58,413 nucleotides of DNA from Nostoc sp. FACHB-280. GTDB lineage: Bacteria; Cyanobacteriota; Cyanobacteriia; Cyanobacteriales; Nostocaceae. This document shows, piece by piece, positions 1-9,302 of this stretch. Within the stretch, counting starts at the first letter, position 1. Each line of letters opens with the position of its first letter. Below the pieces are notes generated by a model. It was not told where the DNA came from and ran no database searches. It saw only the letters and a program-made list of their open reading frames with translations. The DNA is taken from NCBI RefSeq assembly GCF_014697615.1, contig NZ_JACJSD010000048.1, positions 1 to 58,413 of the forward strand, given 5' to 3'. The position numbers were made by a program, and so were the translations under genes.

Positions 1-202
1 TTAATAACAAACTCAAGTTGATTAAACGTTCTAGCTATGGCTTTAGAAACTTTGATAACTTTCGAGTTAGATGTTTATTGAACTGGTATTTTAATTATTA
101 GTTTGGCATACTATGTACTGAAGAACCGACATTTTTTAATTATTAAAGTATGAATCTACTTATCTCTAAGAAAGGCTCTCATCATTAGGTTCCGCTTACA
201 CT

Positions 203-1216
203 TCATCTGGGATCTTCTCTCCAGAATAATAAAGGTTCGCGCAGTGCTTCTTGAATTACTTCTTTAATATGTGGAACATCCAATTTGCCATGTGTCGGCC
301 CTGCAAATCTTGGATCGTACATAACAACATGGATAAGGCTAAGTGCAGGTTTCCAGTTGACTTCTGCTAATGCTTGTCGAAAACCTTCAACATGGCTGCC
401 ATTATCTGGTGTTCTTGCTCCATTCACCCATGAAAAGGTATGTAATTGCTGCTTATCTGAAAAGATACCTGTTCGCAGCTTATCGCCAAAAGCTGCCGCT
501 TCAATCAAAATATTATTATGATGCAAAGTTACATGAAATGGCTCGTTGTTAGCTTGAGTTTGCCGAGTCAAAAGTATATATCCCAGCATTTTCAGTCCTT
601 GCGGTGCATAAAAACACTCTTCATTTAATCCAATTCTCAACCCAGCAAATAAATGAGCAGTGTCAAACAAAGCCCTCCGAATTATTCCAAATCTGGGTTG
701 CGTTTGCCTAAAAACTTCAGGATCAGGTGTGACTTCAATTCTTGTTCCTCGACCATTACCTTGTTGAATAATCTTGGCAGATCCTTGTGCAATTCCTTTA
801 TTAAAGCACTGTTCCCACAGCATTCCAGAACGCCAACTTTGTACAGTTAATTGAATGCTAGTTCCATTAATCGGAGCCAACCCAACACCAAGTCTAGCTA
901 TGTGAACATGGGGAGCTTGTTCATTATATGAGCGTGTCCGATGAATAGTGGTGAGAAACTTAGTAGCAAGGCTCACACCTTCGATATCACTGGGTTCATC
1001 AAATGGCAGTCCTGGCCCGTCATCTACAACTGAGATAGTGGCTCCATCCAAAGTTACATTCACAAAGGTTGCTTGATTTGCCAGGTAAGAGTCAAGGACA
1101 TTGGATACAAGTTCATAAACAAACTGTTCTGTACCTCTTACTCCTCGACCGAAGTAAATACCGCCACGGCGACGAATTGCGTTGCTTTCTTCTACGTGAG
1201 TGAATTTGTTAGACAT
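203..1216 (-). CDS. Stand-alone GyrB-type GHKL ATPase
   Basis: The 337-residue protein resembles the ATP-binding half of DNA gyrase B/topoisomerase IV ParE. Seen: an RRRGGIYFG stretch (residues 15-23) matching the GyrB RKRPGMYIG region, an N-box YELVSN with Glu35 and Asn39, a VVDDGPG box (63-69), an LGVGL lid segment (109-113) and GRGT (155-158). No TOPRIM domain follows, so it cannot be a complete topoisomerase subunit. The C-terminal half could be a transducer-like domain, but this is inference. It stands alone, with no gene upstream in the first 200 bases and a divergent DUF58 gene on the other side. The partner and substrate are unknown. The ATPase fold assignment is secure; the role is not. 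Confidence 0.75.
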   Translation of the reverse strand: MSNKFTHVEESNAIRRRGGIYFGRGVRGTEQFVYELVSNVLDSYLANQATFVNVTLDGATISVVDDGPGLPFDEPSDIEGVSLATKFLTTIHRTRSYNEQAPHVHIARLGVGLAPINGTSIQLTVQSWRSGMLWEQCFNKGIAQGSAKIIQQGNGRGTRIEVTPDPEVFRQTQPRFGIIRRALFDTAHLFAGLRIGLNEECFYAPQGLKMLGYILLTRQTQANNEPFHVTLHHNNILIEAAAFGDKLRTGIFSDKQQLHTFSWVNGARTPDNGSHVEGFRQALAEVNWKPALSLIHVVMYDPRFAGPTHGKLDVPHIKEVIQEALREPLLFWREDPR

Positions 1217-1322
1217 TTTTGCATTATCAAGGTGATGCTTGCTAATTATTATGATTGTTCTGCTCCTGAAATGACACCAGCACCACTGTGAACTTCCGGT
1301 GATGTTGGGTTAAAAAAGAAAC

Positions 1323-2489
1323 ATGAAAATTATCAAACCTATCACCAACTGGTTAGAAAATCGGGCAAGTACACCTACATACGGCGGTTGGGTGCTTGCG
1401 GGAATTGCTATTTGTTTTTTTGGTGCGGCTGTCAATACAATGGCGGGGTGGCTGTATGCTATTAGCGGTGTGAGTGTGGCGCTGTTGGTAGTATCAGCAG
1501 TTTTACCGCCACGATCGCTTGTTGGTTTAACTATCACCCGCAATCCAATTCAGCCTGTCTCGGCTGGGGATGACTTGACTGTAGAATTAGAAATCCACAA
1601 TCCCACAGCACAATCTGTAAGTTTGCTGCAAGTCGAGGATATTTTGCCTTTTGTTTTGGGTAAGCCAATCAAACAGCCAATAGAAATTATTCCGAGTAAA
1701 AATAGTTACAGTTGGATTTATTATCACCAGACCCAGCGTCGAGGTATTTATCGTTGGCACAAAGTTGAATTAGCTACTGGCGCACCTTTAGGTTTATTTT
1801 GGTGTCGTCGTCAGCGAGATTGTGAAGCAACGGCCATTGTTTACCCGACTGTATTACCTTTAACCACTTGTCCGCTAGTTGATGAAATGGGACAAGAAGA
1901 AAGCAAAAAAGGTGATTCGATCAATCGCCCATTGCAGACAGCAACATCGGGATTAGTGCGATCGCTCCGTCCCTACCGCATTGGCGACCCCACTAGACTC
2001 ATTCATTGGCGGACTAGCGCCCGTTATGGTGAATTACGAGTCCGGGAGTTAGAAGTTGTCACAGGTGGACAAGAAATCATTATTGCCTTAGATAGTGGTG
2101 CTAAATGGCAAGAAGATGATTTTGAGCAAGCCGTAATTGCCGCAGCCAGCTTGTATTTTTACACACAACGTATGGGGATGCCCGTCAAACTCTGGACAGC
2201 TGGGACAAATTTGGTGAAAGGCGATCGTATTGTTCTAGAAACCCTAGCGGCGGCAACATTTCAAGAAGATATCAACGCCACAGAACCACCAGATTATCCT
2301 TTAATTTGGTTAACTCAAAATTCTCTGACACTCTCTTCCTTACCCCAAGGCAGTCGTTGGATTTTGTGGCAGAATAATAATTCCTCACCTCAAGCATCAA
2401 CGGTTGTCAATCGTGACCGCCCTGGTGTTGTGGTACAAAGCGAACAAGCTTTACAACCTCAACTACAAAGACCTTTACAAGCATTTTAA
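1323..2489 (+). CDS. DUF58 domain protein
   Basis: 388 residues. Two hydrophobic stretches near residues 22-60 should anchor it in the membrane, and the rest is soluble. The DUF58 signature is clear: RPYRIGDPTRLIHWRTSAR around residues 217-235, the conserved R-x-Y-x-x-G-D...HW..SAR block. In other bacteria DUF58 proteins sit beside MoxR AAA ATPases and von Willebrand factor A proteins; no such partner is nearby here. The biochemical role is not established. It is transcribed divergently from the GHKL ATPase with about 100 bp between them. Confidence 0.85.
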   Translation: MKIIKPITNWLENRASTPTYGGWVLAGIAICFFGAAVNTMAGWLYAISGVSVALLVVSAVLPPRSLVGLTITRNPIQPVSAGDDLTVELEIHNPTAQSVSLLQVEDILPFVLGKPIKQPIEIIPSKNSYSWIYYHQTQRRGIYRWHKVELATGAPLGLFWCRRQRDCEATAIVYPTVLPLTTCPLVDEMGQEESKKGDSINRPLQTATSGLVRSLRPYRIGDPTRLIHWRTSARYGELRVRELEVVTGGQEIIIALDSGAKWQEDDFEQAVIAAASLYFYTQRMGMPVKLWTAGTNLVKGDRIVLETLAAATFQEDINATEPPDYPLIWLTQNSLTLSSLPQGSRWILWQNNNSSPQASTVVNRDRPGVVVQSEQALQPQLQRPLQAF

Positions 2490-2654
2490 ACGAGTATGCT
2501 ATGTATTTAATATTTCAATGAATGCTGATTTATTGCGGTTTTTGTCAAACATCATCATTGAATCTGCTTAGGTTGGGGAGATATCCCCAGTAATAGCACC
2601 TTGAGGCTGAGGTACAATGCAAAGAAATATTTAAATTATGAGCGGCCGATCCAC

Positions 2655-3020
2655 ATGATCACATCAGAAGTTAACACAAATTCCAGCGATAAAAGCTTAG
2701 AAGCAATGCGGCATTTTTCCGAACAATACGCCAAGCGTACTGGAACGTACTTCTGTAGTGAACCTTCTGTTACCGCAGTGGTAATTGAAGGGTTAGCCAA
2801 ACATAAAGACGAACTAGGTTCTCCTTTGTGTCCCTGCCGCCACTACGAAGACAAAGAAGCTGAAGTCAAGGCTACATATTGGAATTGTCCTTGTGTACCA
2901 ATGAGAGAACGGAAAGAATGCCATTGTATGCTGTTTTTAACACCAGACAATGAATTTGCTGGTCAAAGCCAAGAAATCTCAATCGAAACTATCAAAGAAG
3001 TAAGAGATAGCATGGCATGA
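2655..3020 (+). CDS. ftrC: Ferredoxin-thioredoxin reductase catalytic chain
   Basis: This is the catalytic subunit of ferredoxin-thioredoxin reductase, which passes electrons from photosynthetically reduced ferredoxin to thioredoxin through a 4Fe-4S cluster and an active-site disulfide. Seen: the diagnostic CPC (59-61), CPC (78-80) and CHC (89-91) motifs plus Cys34. The ATG at 2655 gives 121 residues, close to the family length; an upstream in-frame TTG at 2601 would add 18 residues with no family match. A small inverted repeat (TGGGGA/TCCCCA, 2574-2589) lies upstream. The stop overlaps the next gene's start (ATGA), so the two are probably translationally coupled. The variable chain (FtrV) is not in the window. 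Confidence 0.93.
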   Translation: MITSEVNTNSSDKSLEAMRHFSEQYAKRTGTYFCSEPSVTAVVIEGLAKHKDELGSPLCPCRHYEDKEAEVKATYWNCPCVPMRERKECHCMLFLTPDNEFAGQSQEISIETIKEVRDSMA

Positions 3021-3409
3021 GCGAAACTATGCCCCAAGAGTTTTGGCAAGGTGTAGAACAGTTCAACTCTGGACAGTTTTACGCCTGTCATGACACTTTA
3101 GAGGCTTTGTGGATCGAAGCCATTGAACCCGAAAAAACTTTTTACCAGGGCATTCTCCAAATTGCTGTAGCTTTGTATCATCTCAGAAATGAGAATTTGC
3201 GCGGTGCAGCTATTTTACTCGGAGAAGGAAGCAACCGCCTACGCCGTTATCCAGATAGTTATGGCGGTATTAATGTAGATGAGTTATTAAGCCAAAGTGC
3301 CGAATTATTAACAGTATTACAGCAAACAAGTGTAAATAAAATTCCTGCAAGTGAATTACTGGAAAATCAAAACTTGCCTATACCCAAACTTCTACTATCT
3401 AATGATTAG
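3017..3409 (+). CDS. DUF309 family protein
   Basis: 130 residues with the DUF309 hallmark near the N-terminus: a helix containing FNSGQFYACHDTLEALW, followed by FYQGILQIAVALYHL. Members are small helical proteins of unknown function found in cyanobacteria and other bacteria. It overlaps ftrC by four bases, so the two are almost certainly one transcription unit. A thioredoxin-linked role would be guilt by association only. A perfect 14-bp hairpin lies just downstream. Confidence 0.85.
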   Translation: MSETMPQEFWQGVEQFNSGQFYACHDTLEALWIEAIEPEKTFYQGILQIAVALYHLRNENLRGAAILLGEGSNRLRRYPDSYGGINVDELLSQSAELLTVLQQTSVNKIPASELLENQNLPIPKLLLSND

Positions 3410-3439
3410 GCAAATTTTATCAGGTGATTCGGAATGAGA

Positions 3440-3471
3440 AATTGGGGAGTAGATTTTTCTACTCCCCAATT
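3440..3471 (+). terminator. Perfect 14-bp hairpin between convergent genes
   Basis: The arms at 3440-3453 and 3458-3471 are exact reverse complements around a TTTT loop. It lies about 30 bp past the DUF309 stop and before the convergent ndh-2 gene. There is no clean U-tract, so it may be a bidirectional terminator or mRNA-end stabiliser. The structure is certain; the function is inferred. Confidence 0.6.
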
Positions 3472-3527
3472 GCTTGAGAAATTAACGCCGTAAGCAATTT
3501 ATTTTTAACCCCTCTCCAAACCCCTAA

Positions 3528-3640
3528 TACCGTTTCACTTTAAGTTTGATACAAATAGACCGCAGGGGAGCAGGGAGCAGGGGGCAAGGGGAAAGAATAA
3601 AAAACCCGTGAATTTGTATCATTTTTTTCGTGAACTGGTA
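3528..3640. repeat. MITE-like inverted-repeat element, 113 bp
   Basis: The ends are imperfect inverted repeats of about 29 bases, starting TACC...TTCAC and ending inward with TGATACAAAT. The centre is purine-rich (GCAGGGGAGCAGGG type) and has no coding capacity. It interrupts a second repeat: the CCCCTCTCCAAACCCC half lies to its left and the GAGAGGCTTTAA half to its right. Confidence 0.6.
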
Positions 3641-3780
3641 TAAGAAGAGAGAGGCTTTAATTCTTATTCCCCTTCCCTGGTAGGGAAGGGGTTGGGGTTA
3701 GGTTTGAGAGACTAGTTAAACATGACTTGAATTAACAATTCAGAAGGAAAAGGCTGGATATGCGTTTTCCTTTTACCTTT

Positions 3781-5142
3781 TTAGGCGTTGACTGCTTGTC
3801 TTGGTGGCGTGGCTTTGTAATATTTACTAGGCGCTTCATTTCCTACTTGTGCCAAAGCTTCTTGCCCAGTAATCAATCTTGCGCCACGTTTGCGGGTGAT
3901 ATAGTTCCATACCCACTGAATCATGACGACGAGTTTGTTATCAAACTCAATTAAGAAGTAGATATGAATCAAGAGCCAAAATAGCCAAGCAAAGAAACCT
4001 TTGAGTTTGATAAAGCCTAAATCCACAACGGCTAGATTTTGCCCAATCATGGCTAAACTGCCGCGATCGCTATAGTTGAAAGCAGGTAAGGTATTCCCTT
4101 TGATTTTTTCCTTAATTAACTTGGCAACATATTCTCCCTCTTGCATCGCTACTGGTGCAACACCAGGTAGAGGTTTGCCATTTTGATGTGAGAAGTTTGC
4201 TAAGTCACCAACTACATGAATGTTGGGATAGCCTTTGATGCTTAAGTCGGGTTCAACAACAACTCGTCCGGCGCGATCGCATTCTGCACCTGTGCGTTCT
4301 GCTAAAACTTGCCCCATTGGTGAAGCTTTTACACCTGCTGCCCATAATACTGTTTTGGCAGCAATTTCTTTCACTTCATCACCTTGTTTGAGGGTGACAA
4401 TATCATTTTCAATGTTGGTGACTAAAGTTTTGGTTTGAACACTGACACCCAATTGCTGTAAAGATGCTTCTGCTTGTTGAGATAATTCTGGTGCAAAGGG
4501 TGGCAAAATCCGATCTAGTCCTTCTAAAAGTAAAACTCTCGCCTCAGATGTGTCGATGTTGCGGAAATCTTCTTTGAGGGTTTGATAAGCAAGTTCAGCG
4601 ATCGCACCTGCTAATTCTACCCCTGTAGGGCCACCACCCACAATTACAAAGGTTAACCAAGCCCGACGTTTTTCAGGATCAGTTTCTTTTTCTGCTGCTT
4701 CAAACGCCGAGAAAATCCTGCGACGCATTTCGATTGCATCTTCTACAGTTTTTAAACCAGGAGCAAAATCTTCCCAGTTATCTTTCCCAAAATAGGAATG
4801 CTTGGCACCTGTAGCCACTATTAACGTATCGTATGGTATCGCTTGATCACCCAAAAAGACTTGCTGTGCTTGGGGATCTATATCATTCACTTCTCCCAAC
4901 AACACTTTTGTATTTTTGCTTTTGCTTAATACCGAACGCAACGGTGAGGAAATATCAGCCGGAGATAGTGTACCTGTGGCAACTTGGTACAGCAATGGTT
5001 GGAACAAGTGAAAATTACGTTTGTCAATCAGCGTTACGTCTACCTTAGCCTTAGCCAATGCCTTTGCTGCATACAGTCCACCAAAGCCGCCACCAATGAT
5101 TACAACTTGATGCGGTGGGTTATTCTCAAGGGAGTCTACCAT
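3781..5142 (-). CDS. ndb: Type 2 NAD(P)H dehydrogenase
   Basis: 453-residue FAD flavoprotein of the NDH-2 family, which oxidises NAD(P)H and reduces quinone without pumping protons. Seen: the N-terminal FAD-binding GGGFGG (17-22), a second dinucleotide fold FVIVGGGPTGVE around 166-177, and the FAD motif VVGDLA near 311. A hydrophobic, aromatic-rich segment close to the C-terminus (FFAWLFWLLIHIYFLIEF) fits membrane association. Length is normal for the family. Cyanobacteria usually carry several paralogues (NdbA/B/C), and I cannot say which this is. It is a single gene, convergent with the DUF309 gene. Confidence 0.88.
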   Translation of the reverse strand: MVDSLENNPPHQVVIIGGGFGGLYAAKALAKAKVDVTLIDKRNFHLFQPLLYQVATGTLSPADISSPLRSVLSKSKNTKVLLGEVNDIDPQAQQVFLGDQAIPYDTLIVATGAKHSYFGKDNWEDFAPGLKTVEDAIEMRRRIFSAFEAAEKETDPEKRRAWLTFVIVGGGPTGVELAGAIAELAYQTLKEDFRNIDTSEARVLLLEGLDRILPPFAPELSQQAEASLQQLGVSVQTKTLVTNIENDIVTLKQGDEVKEIAAKTVLWAAGVKASPMGQVLAERTGAECDRAGRVVVEPDLSIKGYPNIHVVGDLANFSHQNGKPLPGVAPVAMQEGEYVAKLIKEKIKGNTLPAFNYSDRGSLAMIGQNLAVVDLGFIKLKGFFAWLFWLLIHIYFLIEFDNKLVVMIQWVWNYITRKRGARLITGQEALAQVGNEAPSKYYKATPPRQAVNA

Positions 5143-5706
5143 AAGAAGAAATATTTCCTAGTGTTACGGGTGCTGTAACTATTCTTAACAAATATGTATC
5201 AAACTTGTCATATATGTTTCTGTTCACTCTGCACAAATGAAAAAAACATAAAGGTAAGCCAGATTACCATTTCCAGGTGATACATATTACATTCATATAT
5301 TGCCCTCTTAGCTTTAGTGTTTATCGCCCTTTGTTTAGATATATTGCAAAGGGCATTATTTTATTAGGATTTCCGCACAAAGATTTTTTGTGGAGACTGG
5401 GAGTATGGGTGAAAAGATTTTAGATACATACACCCTTATACCCCTACACCCAGACCCGCTCAAACCCTTGTGATTCCTAGAGGTGATGGGTAGGCGATCG
5501 CACTATGGTCTAGAACAATATCACATCACAAGACTTTGGTCTTTCTTGTCCCCAAAAGATTAAGAATTCTTGGGGTATATTCCTTTGTGCTTATTTTTTG
5601 TATCTTAAATTAAAGTATTGGTTTTGTTAAAACAAGGCTGATTTTGAATCATTAGCACAAAATGTAGCCATTTTTAAATCATTATCAGACTAGAGTATAG
5701 ATATAT
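5143..5706. other. Long upstream region with one repeat element
   Basis: This 564-bp gap lies between divergent genes (ndh-2 and the haemagglutinin-like gene). It contains the repeat element at 5365-5479 and AT-rich DNA that should hold both promoters. I see no convincing gene. Confidence 0.6.
5365..5479. repeat. Inverted-repeat element, TACACCC family (copy 1)
   Basis: The left end TAGGATTTCCGCACAAAG and the right end ACCCTTGTGATTCCTA are degenerate inverted repeats. The centre carries runs of the TACACCC/TATACCC type. Related copies lie near 12847, 23330 and 24258. Confidence 0.5.
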
Positions 5707-6939
5707 ATGACTGATTACCTGTGGCAAAATACCGGGAAACTACTAGGTTTTTTGATTGGATGCAATGCAATTATCACTGGATTTGTCAATTCTGCCTCAG
5801 CACAGATTGTCCCTGATAATACCTTGGGTAATGAAGCATCACAACTATTAAACGTTCCTGGATTTCCCGTACAGGTAATTGAAGGTGGTGCTGTCAGAGG
5901 TACAAATTTATTCCACAGTTTTTCCCAATTTAATGTACGTGGTGGAGAGGGTGCTTATTTTGCCAATCCAGCCGGAATTCAAAATATCTTGAGCCGCGTC
6001 ACAGGAACAGAGCCATCAAGAATTTTAGGGCTACTAGGTGTAAGTGGTAACGCAAACTTATTTTTAATCAACCCTAACGGTATTGTATTCGGGCCAAATG
6101 CTCGCTTAGATGTAAAAGGAGCATTTGTTGGGACAACAGCAAATAGTGTACTTTTTCCTGATGGGTTGCAGTTTAGCGCCACCGATATTCAAGATTCATC
6201 GTTGTTGAGTATTAACATCCCAATTGGTTTACAATTTGGTTCCCAACCAGGAAGTATTACTAATCAAGCTGTTAACGGCTTGATTATTGGCTCTAGTCGC
6301 ACACTAGCACTCGTTGGTGGTGAAATTACTTTAGATAATGGTATATTATTTGCCCCAAATGGACAGATAAAATTGGCAGCCGTCGGCGGAGATACAACTT
6401 TTGGGCTAGATATTAATGGCTCCTCCGTAGGATTTGAATTATCAGAAAATCTCAGACGCGCACCCATCAATTTAACCAATGGAAGCTTTATCGTTACAAA
6501 TGGCAATAGTGCAATTGAGCTATTTGGCGGACAGATAGGACTAGAAGGTTCGACTATTGCTAGTTTAGGCGGTTCAATTTGGGTTGATGCTACTCAATTC
6601 AATTTAAATAACGGTTCTAGCATTCAGAGTATTACTTCTAGAGCCGCAAATGGCGGCGATATTCAAATTCAAGCCAGCGATGCAGTAACTGTTACAAACG
6701 GTAGCTTGATTTCATCTACTAGCAATAATTCAGCTACGGGTGGCGATGTTACTATCAATTCTAAAAAAATCACAGTTGCAGGGGATGGAATACCAGAAAA
6801 TAGCGGTCTTATCGCGGTAATTACTAGTAGCAGTGGTAATGGAGGAAATCTTAATCTGAATGCTACTGAGTCTGTTAATATCAATGGCGGCTTTGTCTCT
6901 GTTGTATCGGGAGGTTGTGCGGTCAAAAGATGTAGTTGA
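5707..6939 (+). CDS. Haemagglutinin-like secreted protein, N-terminal part (frameshifted)
   Basis: This 410-residue frame starts with a signal peptide (hydrophobic core around residues 14-30, cleavage after ASA) followed by the two-partner secretion domain of filamentous haemagglutinin. Typical TpsA blocks are seen: NPNGIVFGPNARLDVKGAFVG, then beta-helix repeats rich in GGN and GGD. It ends abruptly at 6939 in a sequence without family character (CAVKRCS), whereas the next frame continues the beta-helix. The two frames are therefore best read as one roughly 1,136-residue protein. No TpsB transporter partner lies nearby. The likely role is an exported surface adhesin. Confidence 0.85.
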   Translation: MTDYLWQNTGKLLGFLIGCNAIITGFVNSASAQIVPDNTLGNEASQLLNVPGFPVQVIEGGAVRGTNLFHSFSQFNVRGGEGAYFANPAGIQNILSRVTGTEPSRILGLLGVSGNANLFLINPNGIVFGPNARLDVKGAFVGTTANSVLFPDGLQFSATDIQDSSLLSINIPIGLQFGSQPGSITNQAVNGLIIGSSRTLALVGGEITLDNGILFAPNGQIKLAAVGGDTTFGLDINGSSVGFELSENLRRAPINLTNGSFIVTNGNSAIELFGGQIGLEGSTIASLGGSIWVDATQFNLNNGSSIQSITSRAANGGDIQIQASDAVTVTNGSLISSTSNNSATGGDVTINSKKITVAGDGIPENSGLIAVITSSSGNGGNLNLNATESVNINGGFVSVVSGGCAVKRCS

Positions 6940-9115
6940 TATAAGTAATCAAGGCTTTTTAGGAATCTCCAGCTTGAGTTCAGGTTCAACAGGGAACCTG
7001 CGAATTGAAACGGGTACTTTACGAGTGAAAAACACTTTTCCCCAAGGAGGAGTGACAGCTATTACTGCTAGTGGAAGTGTTGGTTCTATTTCCATTCAGG
7101 CTCGGAATGCAGTTGAAGTAACTAACGGAACCATATCTACATCTGTTCGGCCCGGAAGCACAACTCAAGCCACAGTAGGGGATATAACAATTGAAACCAG
7201 GCGAGTTCATCTTAAAGATGGAGGTTCTATTAGTACAGATACCTTTAGTAGTGCGAATGCAGCTAATATTTTTATTAAAGCTGGTGAGCATGTAGAGATT
7301 AGTGGTGTTTCTTCGCCATTTAATGGCAGCATAAGTAGGATATCAAGTGGTACTAGATTAGGGGCAACAGGTAATGGGGGCAATGTAACTATAGAAACAC
7401 CACGTCTTACCCTAACTCAAGGAGGAAACATAAGTGCTACATCTTTTATGAGCAATGGAAACGCTGGAAATATTAATATTCGTGCCACAGATGTGGAATT
7501 AGATGGGTTTTCTTTTATACCCCTGGAGAGTTTAACTGGGCTAGACCCTAGTTTTTTACAAGAGGTTTTTTCTGACCCGTTATTTAGTGAAACGGTGTCT
7601 CGCTTTGGTGGTTTTTACCGCATCAGTGAATTCTCCTCCGATGTTATTGGCAGTAATACAGATGTGCAGGGTGGCACAATAACTATTGACACAGAAAGAT
7701 TGCGCTTAAGTAATGGTGCAGACATATCTACATCGGTAATCTTGGGACGGGGAAAAGGCGGTAATGTGATAGTCCGCGCCACTGATTCTATTGATATTAA
7801 TGGGGTTGGCCCAATACGACTTGATGGTTCACCTGCACCATCAGGTTTATTTGCAGAACTGCAAGCAGGAGGAATAGGCTCTGGAGGTAGCATTGATGTT
7901 ACAACAAGAACCTTAAACCTCAGCAATAATGGAGAAATTTCTGCTGCAACCTTCAACCAAGGTGATGCTGGAAATATTACTATTAAAGCCAATCAAATTA
8001 ATTTACGTGGAAGTAGCAATATCATCACTCAGGTTGATGATGAAGCTACGGGTAATGCAGGCAATATCAACATCACAACTCAACTATTCAATGTCCAAGA
8101 AGAATCGCAGATATTATCGGCAACTTTCGGAAATGGCAACGCAGGTAATATAAAAGTGCAAGCTGATAATATTATCCTAACTGGTTCAGATAGTGAGTTA
8201 AGCACAGGTATTTCATCATCAGTTGACGAAAGGGCTAACGGTAAAGGTGGTGATATAGATATTACTACCAATCGTCTCATTATACGTAATAATGCTGAAA
8301 TTACATCTGGCAGTTCAGGTAATGGTGAGGCAGGAAGGATCGGAATCAATGCTAATTTTCTAGAAATCAATGGAAAAGGAAGTGGGATTGCTTCTACAAC
8401 TTTGGCTGGTAATGGTGGCGACATCACCCTGAATATTCGTGATTTCTTACTTTTACGTCGTGGCGGATTGATTTCAACTTCCGCAGGTACGGCTGAGGCT
8501 AGTGGTAACGGAGGTAATCTTAACATCAGTGCAGGTTTTATCATTGCTTCACCAGAAGAAAACAGCGATATTACAGCAAATGCTTTCTCCGGTGCAGGTG
8601 GTCGAGTTGAGATTAACACTCAAGGTATCTTTGGTATCGAACCACGTCCTGGGGAGACTAATTTCAGCGATATCACTGCTAGTTCTACAACGGGAATTAA
8701 TGGCGAAATCATTATCAATACACCTGATGCTGACCCTACTCGTGGGTTAGTGAAATTGCCAGCAGATACAGTCAATACAGCAGGTTTGGTTAATTCTAGT
8801 TGTTCCGCTTTTGATGGTAAAACAGGCTCTCAATTCACTGTCACCGGACGTGGAGGTTTACCCCCCAACCCTAATGAAAATCTCGCTGGTGATGTGGTGT
8901 GGTCAGATACTCGTTTAACAACAGCAGCAAAACCACAAAATGGTGCAGTAAGTCAAGTAAATAGACCTCTTAAGACTAATGAAACAGTATCTATTATTCC
9001 TGCAACAAATTGGGTATTTAATAATCAGGGAGAAGTAACACTAGTTAGTCATGTTTCTCAGGGAAATGCTGACAGTGTTGGTTCTAATCAAGTTGCTTGT
9101 CATAAACCTGTATAA
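6860..9115 (+). CDS. Haemagglutinin-like secreted protein, C-terminal part
   Basis: This +1-shifted frame continues the preceding gene. It is only open from 6860, because a TGA lies at 6857-6859. The true continuation starts near SKDVVDISNQG (about 6921), and the first 20 residues are probably frame shadow. The protein is a long right-handed beta-helix with NAGNI/GNGG repeats. It ends in the cyanobacterial C-terminal block CSAFDGKTGSQFTVTGRGG...DVVWSDTR. Without the upstream signal peptide this half could not be exported, so if the frameshift is real the gene is inactive. Confidence 0.8.
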   Translation: MLLSLLISMAALSLLYREVVRSKDVVDISNQGFLGISSLSSGSTGNLRIETGTLRVKNTFPQGGVTAITASGSVGSISIQARNAVEVTNGTISTSVRPGSTTQATVGDITIETRRVHLKDGGSISTDTFSSANAANIFIKAGEHVEISGVSSPFNGSISRISSGTRLGATGNGGNVTIETPRLTLTQGGNISATSFMSNGNAGNINIRATDVELDGFSFIPLESLTGLDPSFLQEVFSDPLFSETVSRFGGFYRISEFSSDVIGSNTDVQGGTITIDTERLRLSNGADISTSVILGRGKGGNVIVRATDSIDINGVGPIRLDGSPAPSGLFAELQAGGIGSGGSIDVTTRTLNLSNNGEISAATFNQGDAGNITIKANQINLRGSSNIITQVDDEATGNAGNINITTQLFNVQEESQILSATFGNGNAGNIKVQADNIILTGSDSELSTGISSSVDERANGKGGDIDITTNRLIIRNNAEITSGSSGNGEAGRIGINANFLEINGKGSGIASTTLAGNGGDITLNIRDFLLLRRGGLISTSAGTAEASGNGGNLNISAGFIIASPEENSDITANAFSGAGGRVEINTQGIFGIEPRPGETNFSDITASSTTGINGEIIINTPDADPTRGLVKLPADTVNTAGLVNSSCSAFDGKTGSQFTVTGRGGLPPNPNENLAGDVVWSDTRLTTAAKPQNGAVSQVNRPLKTNETVSIIPATNWVFNNQGEVTLVSHVSQGNADSVGSNQVACHKPV

Positions 9116-9302
9116 CTGACACAGTGAAACGAAAAATCAACAGAAAAAATTAGTTTGGGTGGAGGCGCACAAAAGATATTGATAGCAACACGGAAAATAT
9201 ATATTGCGCCGTAACCCAACACCATACAAACCTTGTTAGGTTTCACTATCGCTACAAATATTTCATTGTGTCATTCATGATAGGTATTCACCAGACACAA
9301 GA

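Larger units (their letters stand above)
3410..3780. other. Gene-free region made of repeats
   Basis: This 370-bp gap between convergent genes holds the 3440 hairpin, the 3528-3640 element, and a C/G-rich hairpin at 3669-3691 (10-bp perfect stem, GGT loop) that belongs to the interrupted outer repeat. I see no gene in it. Confidence 0.7.
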
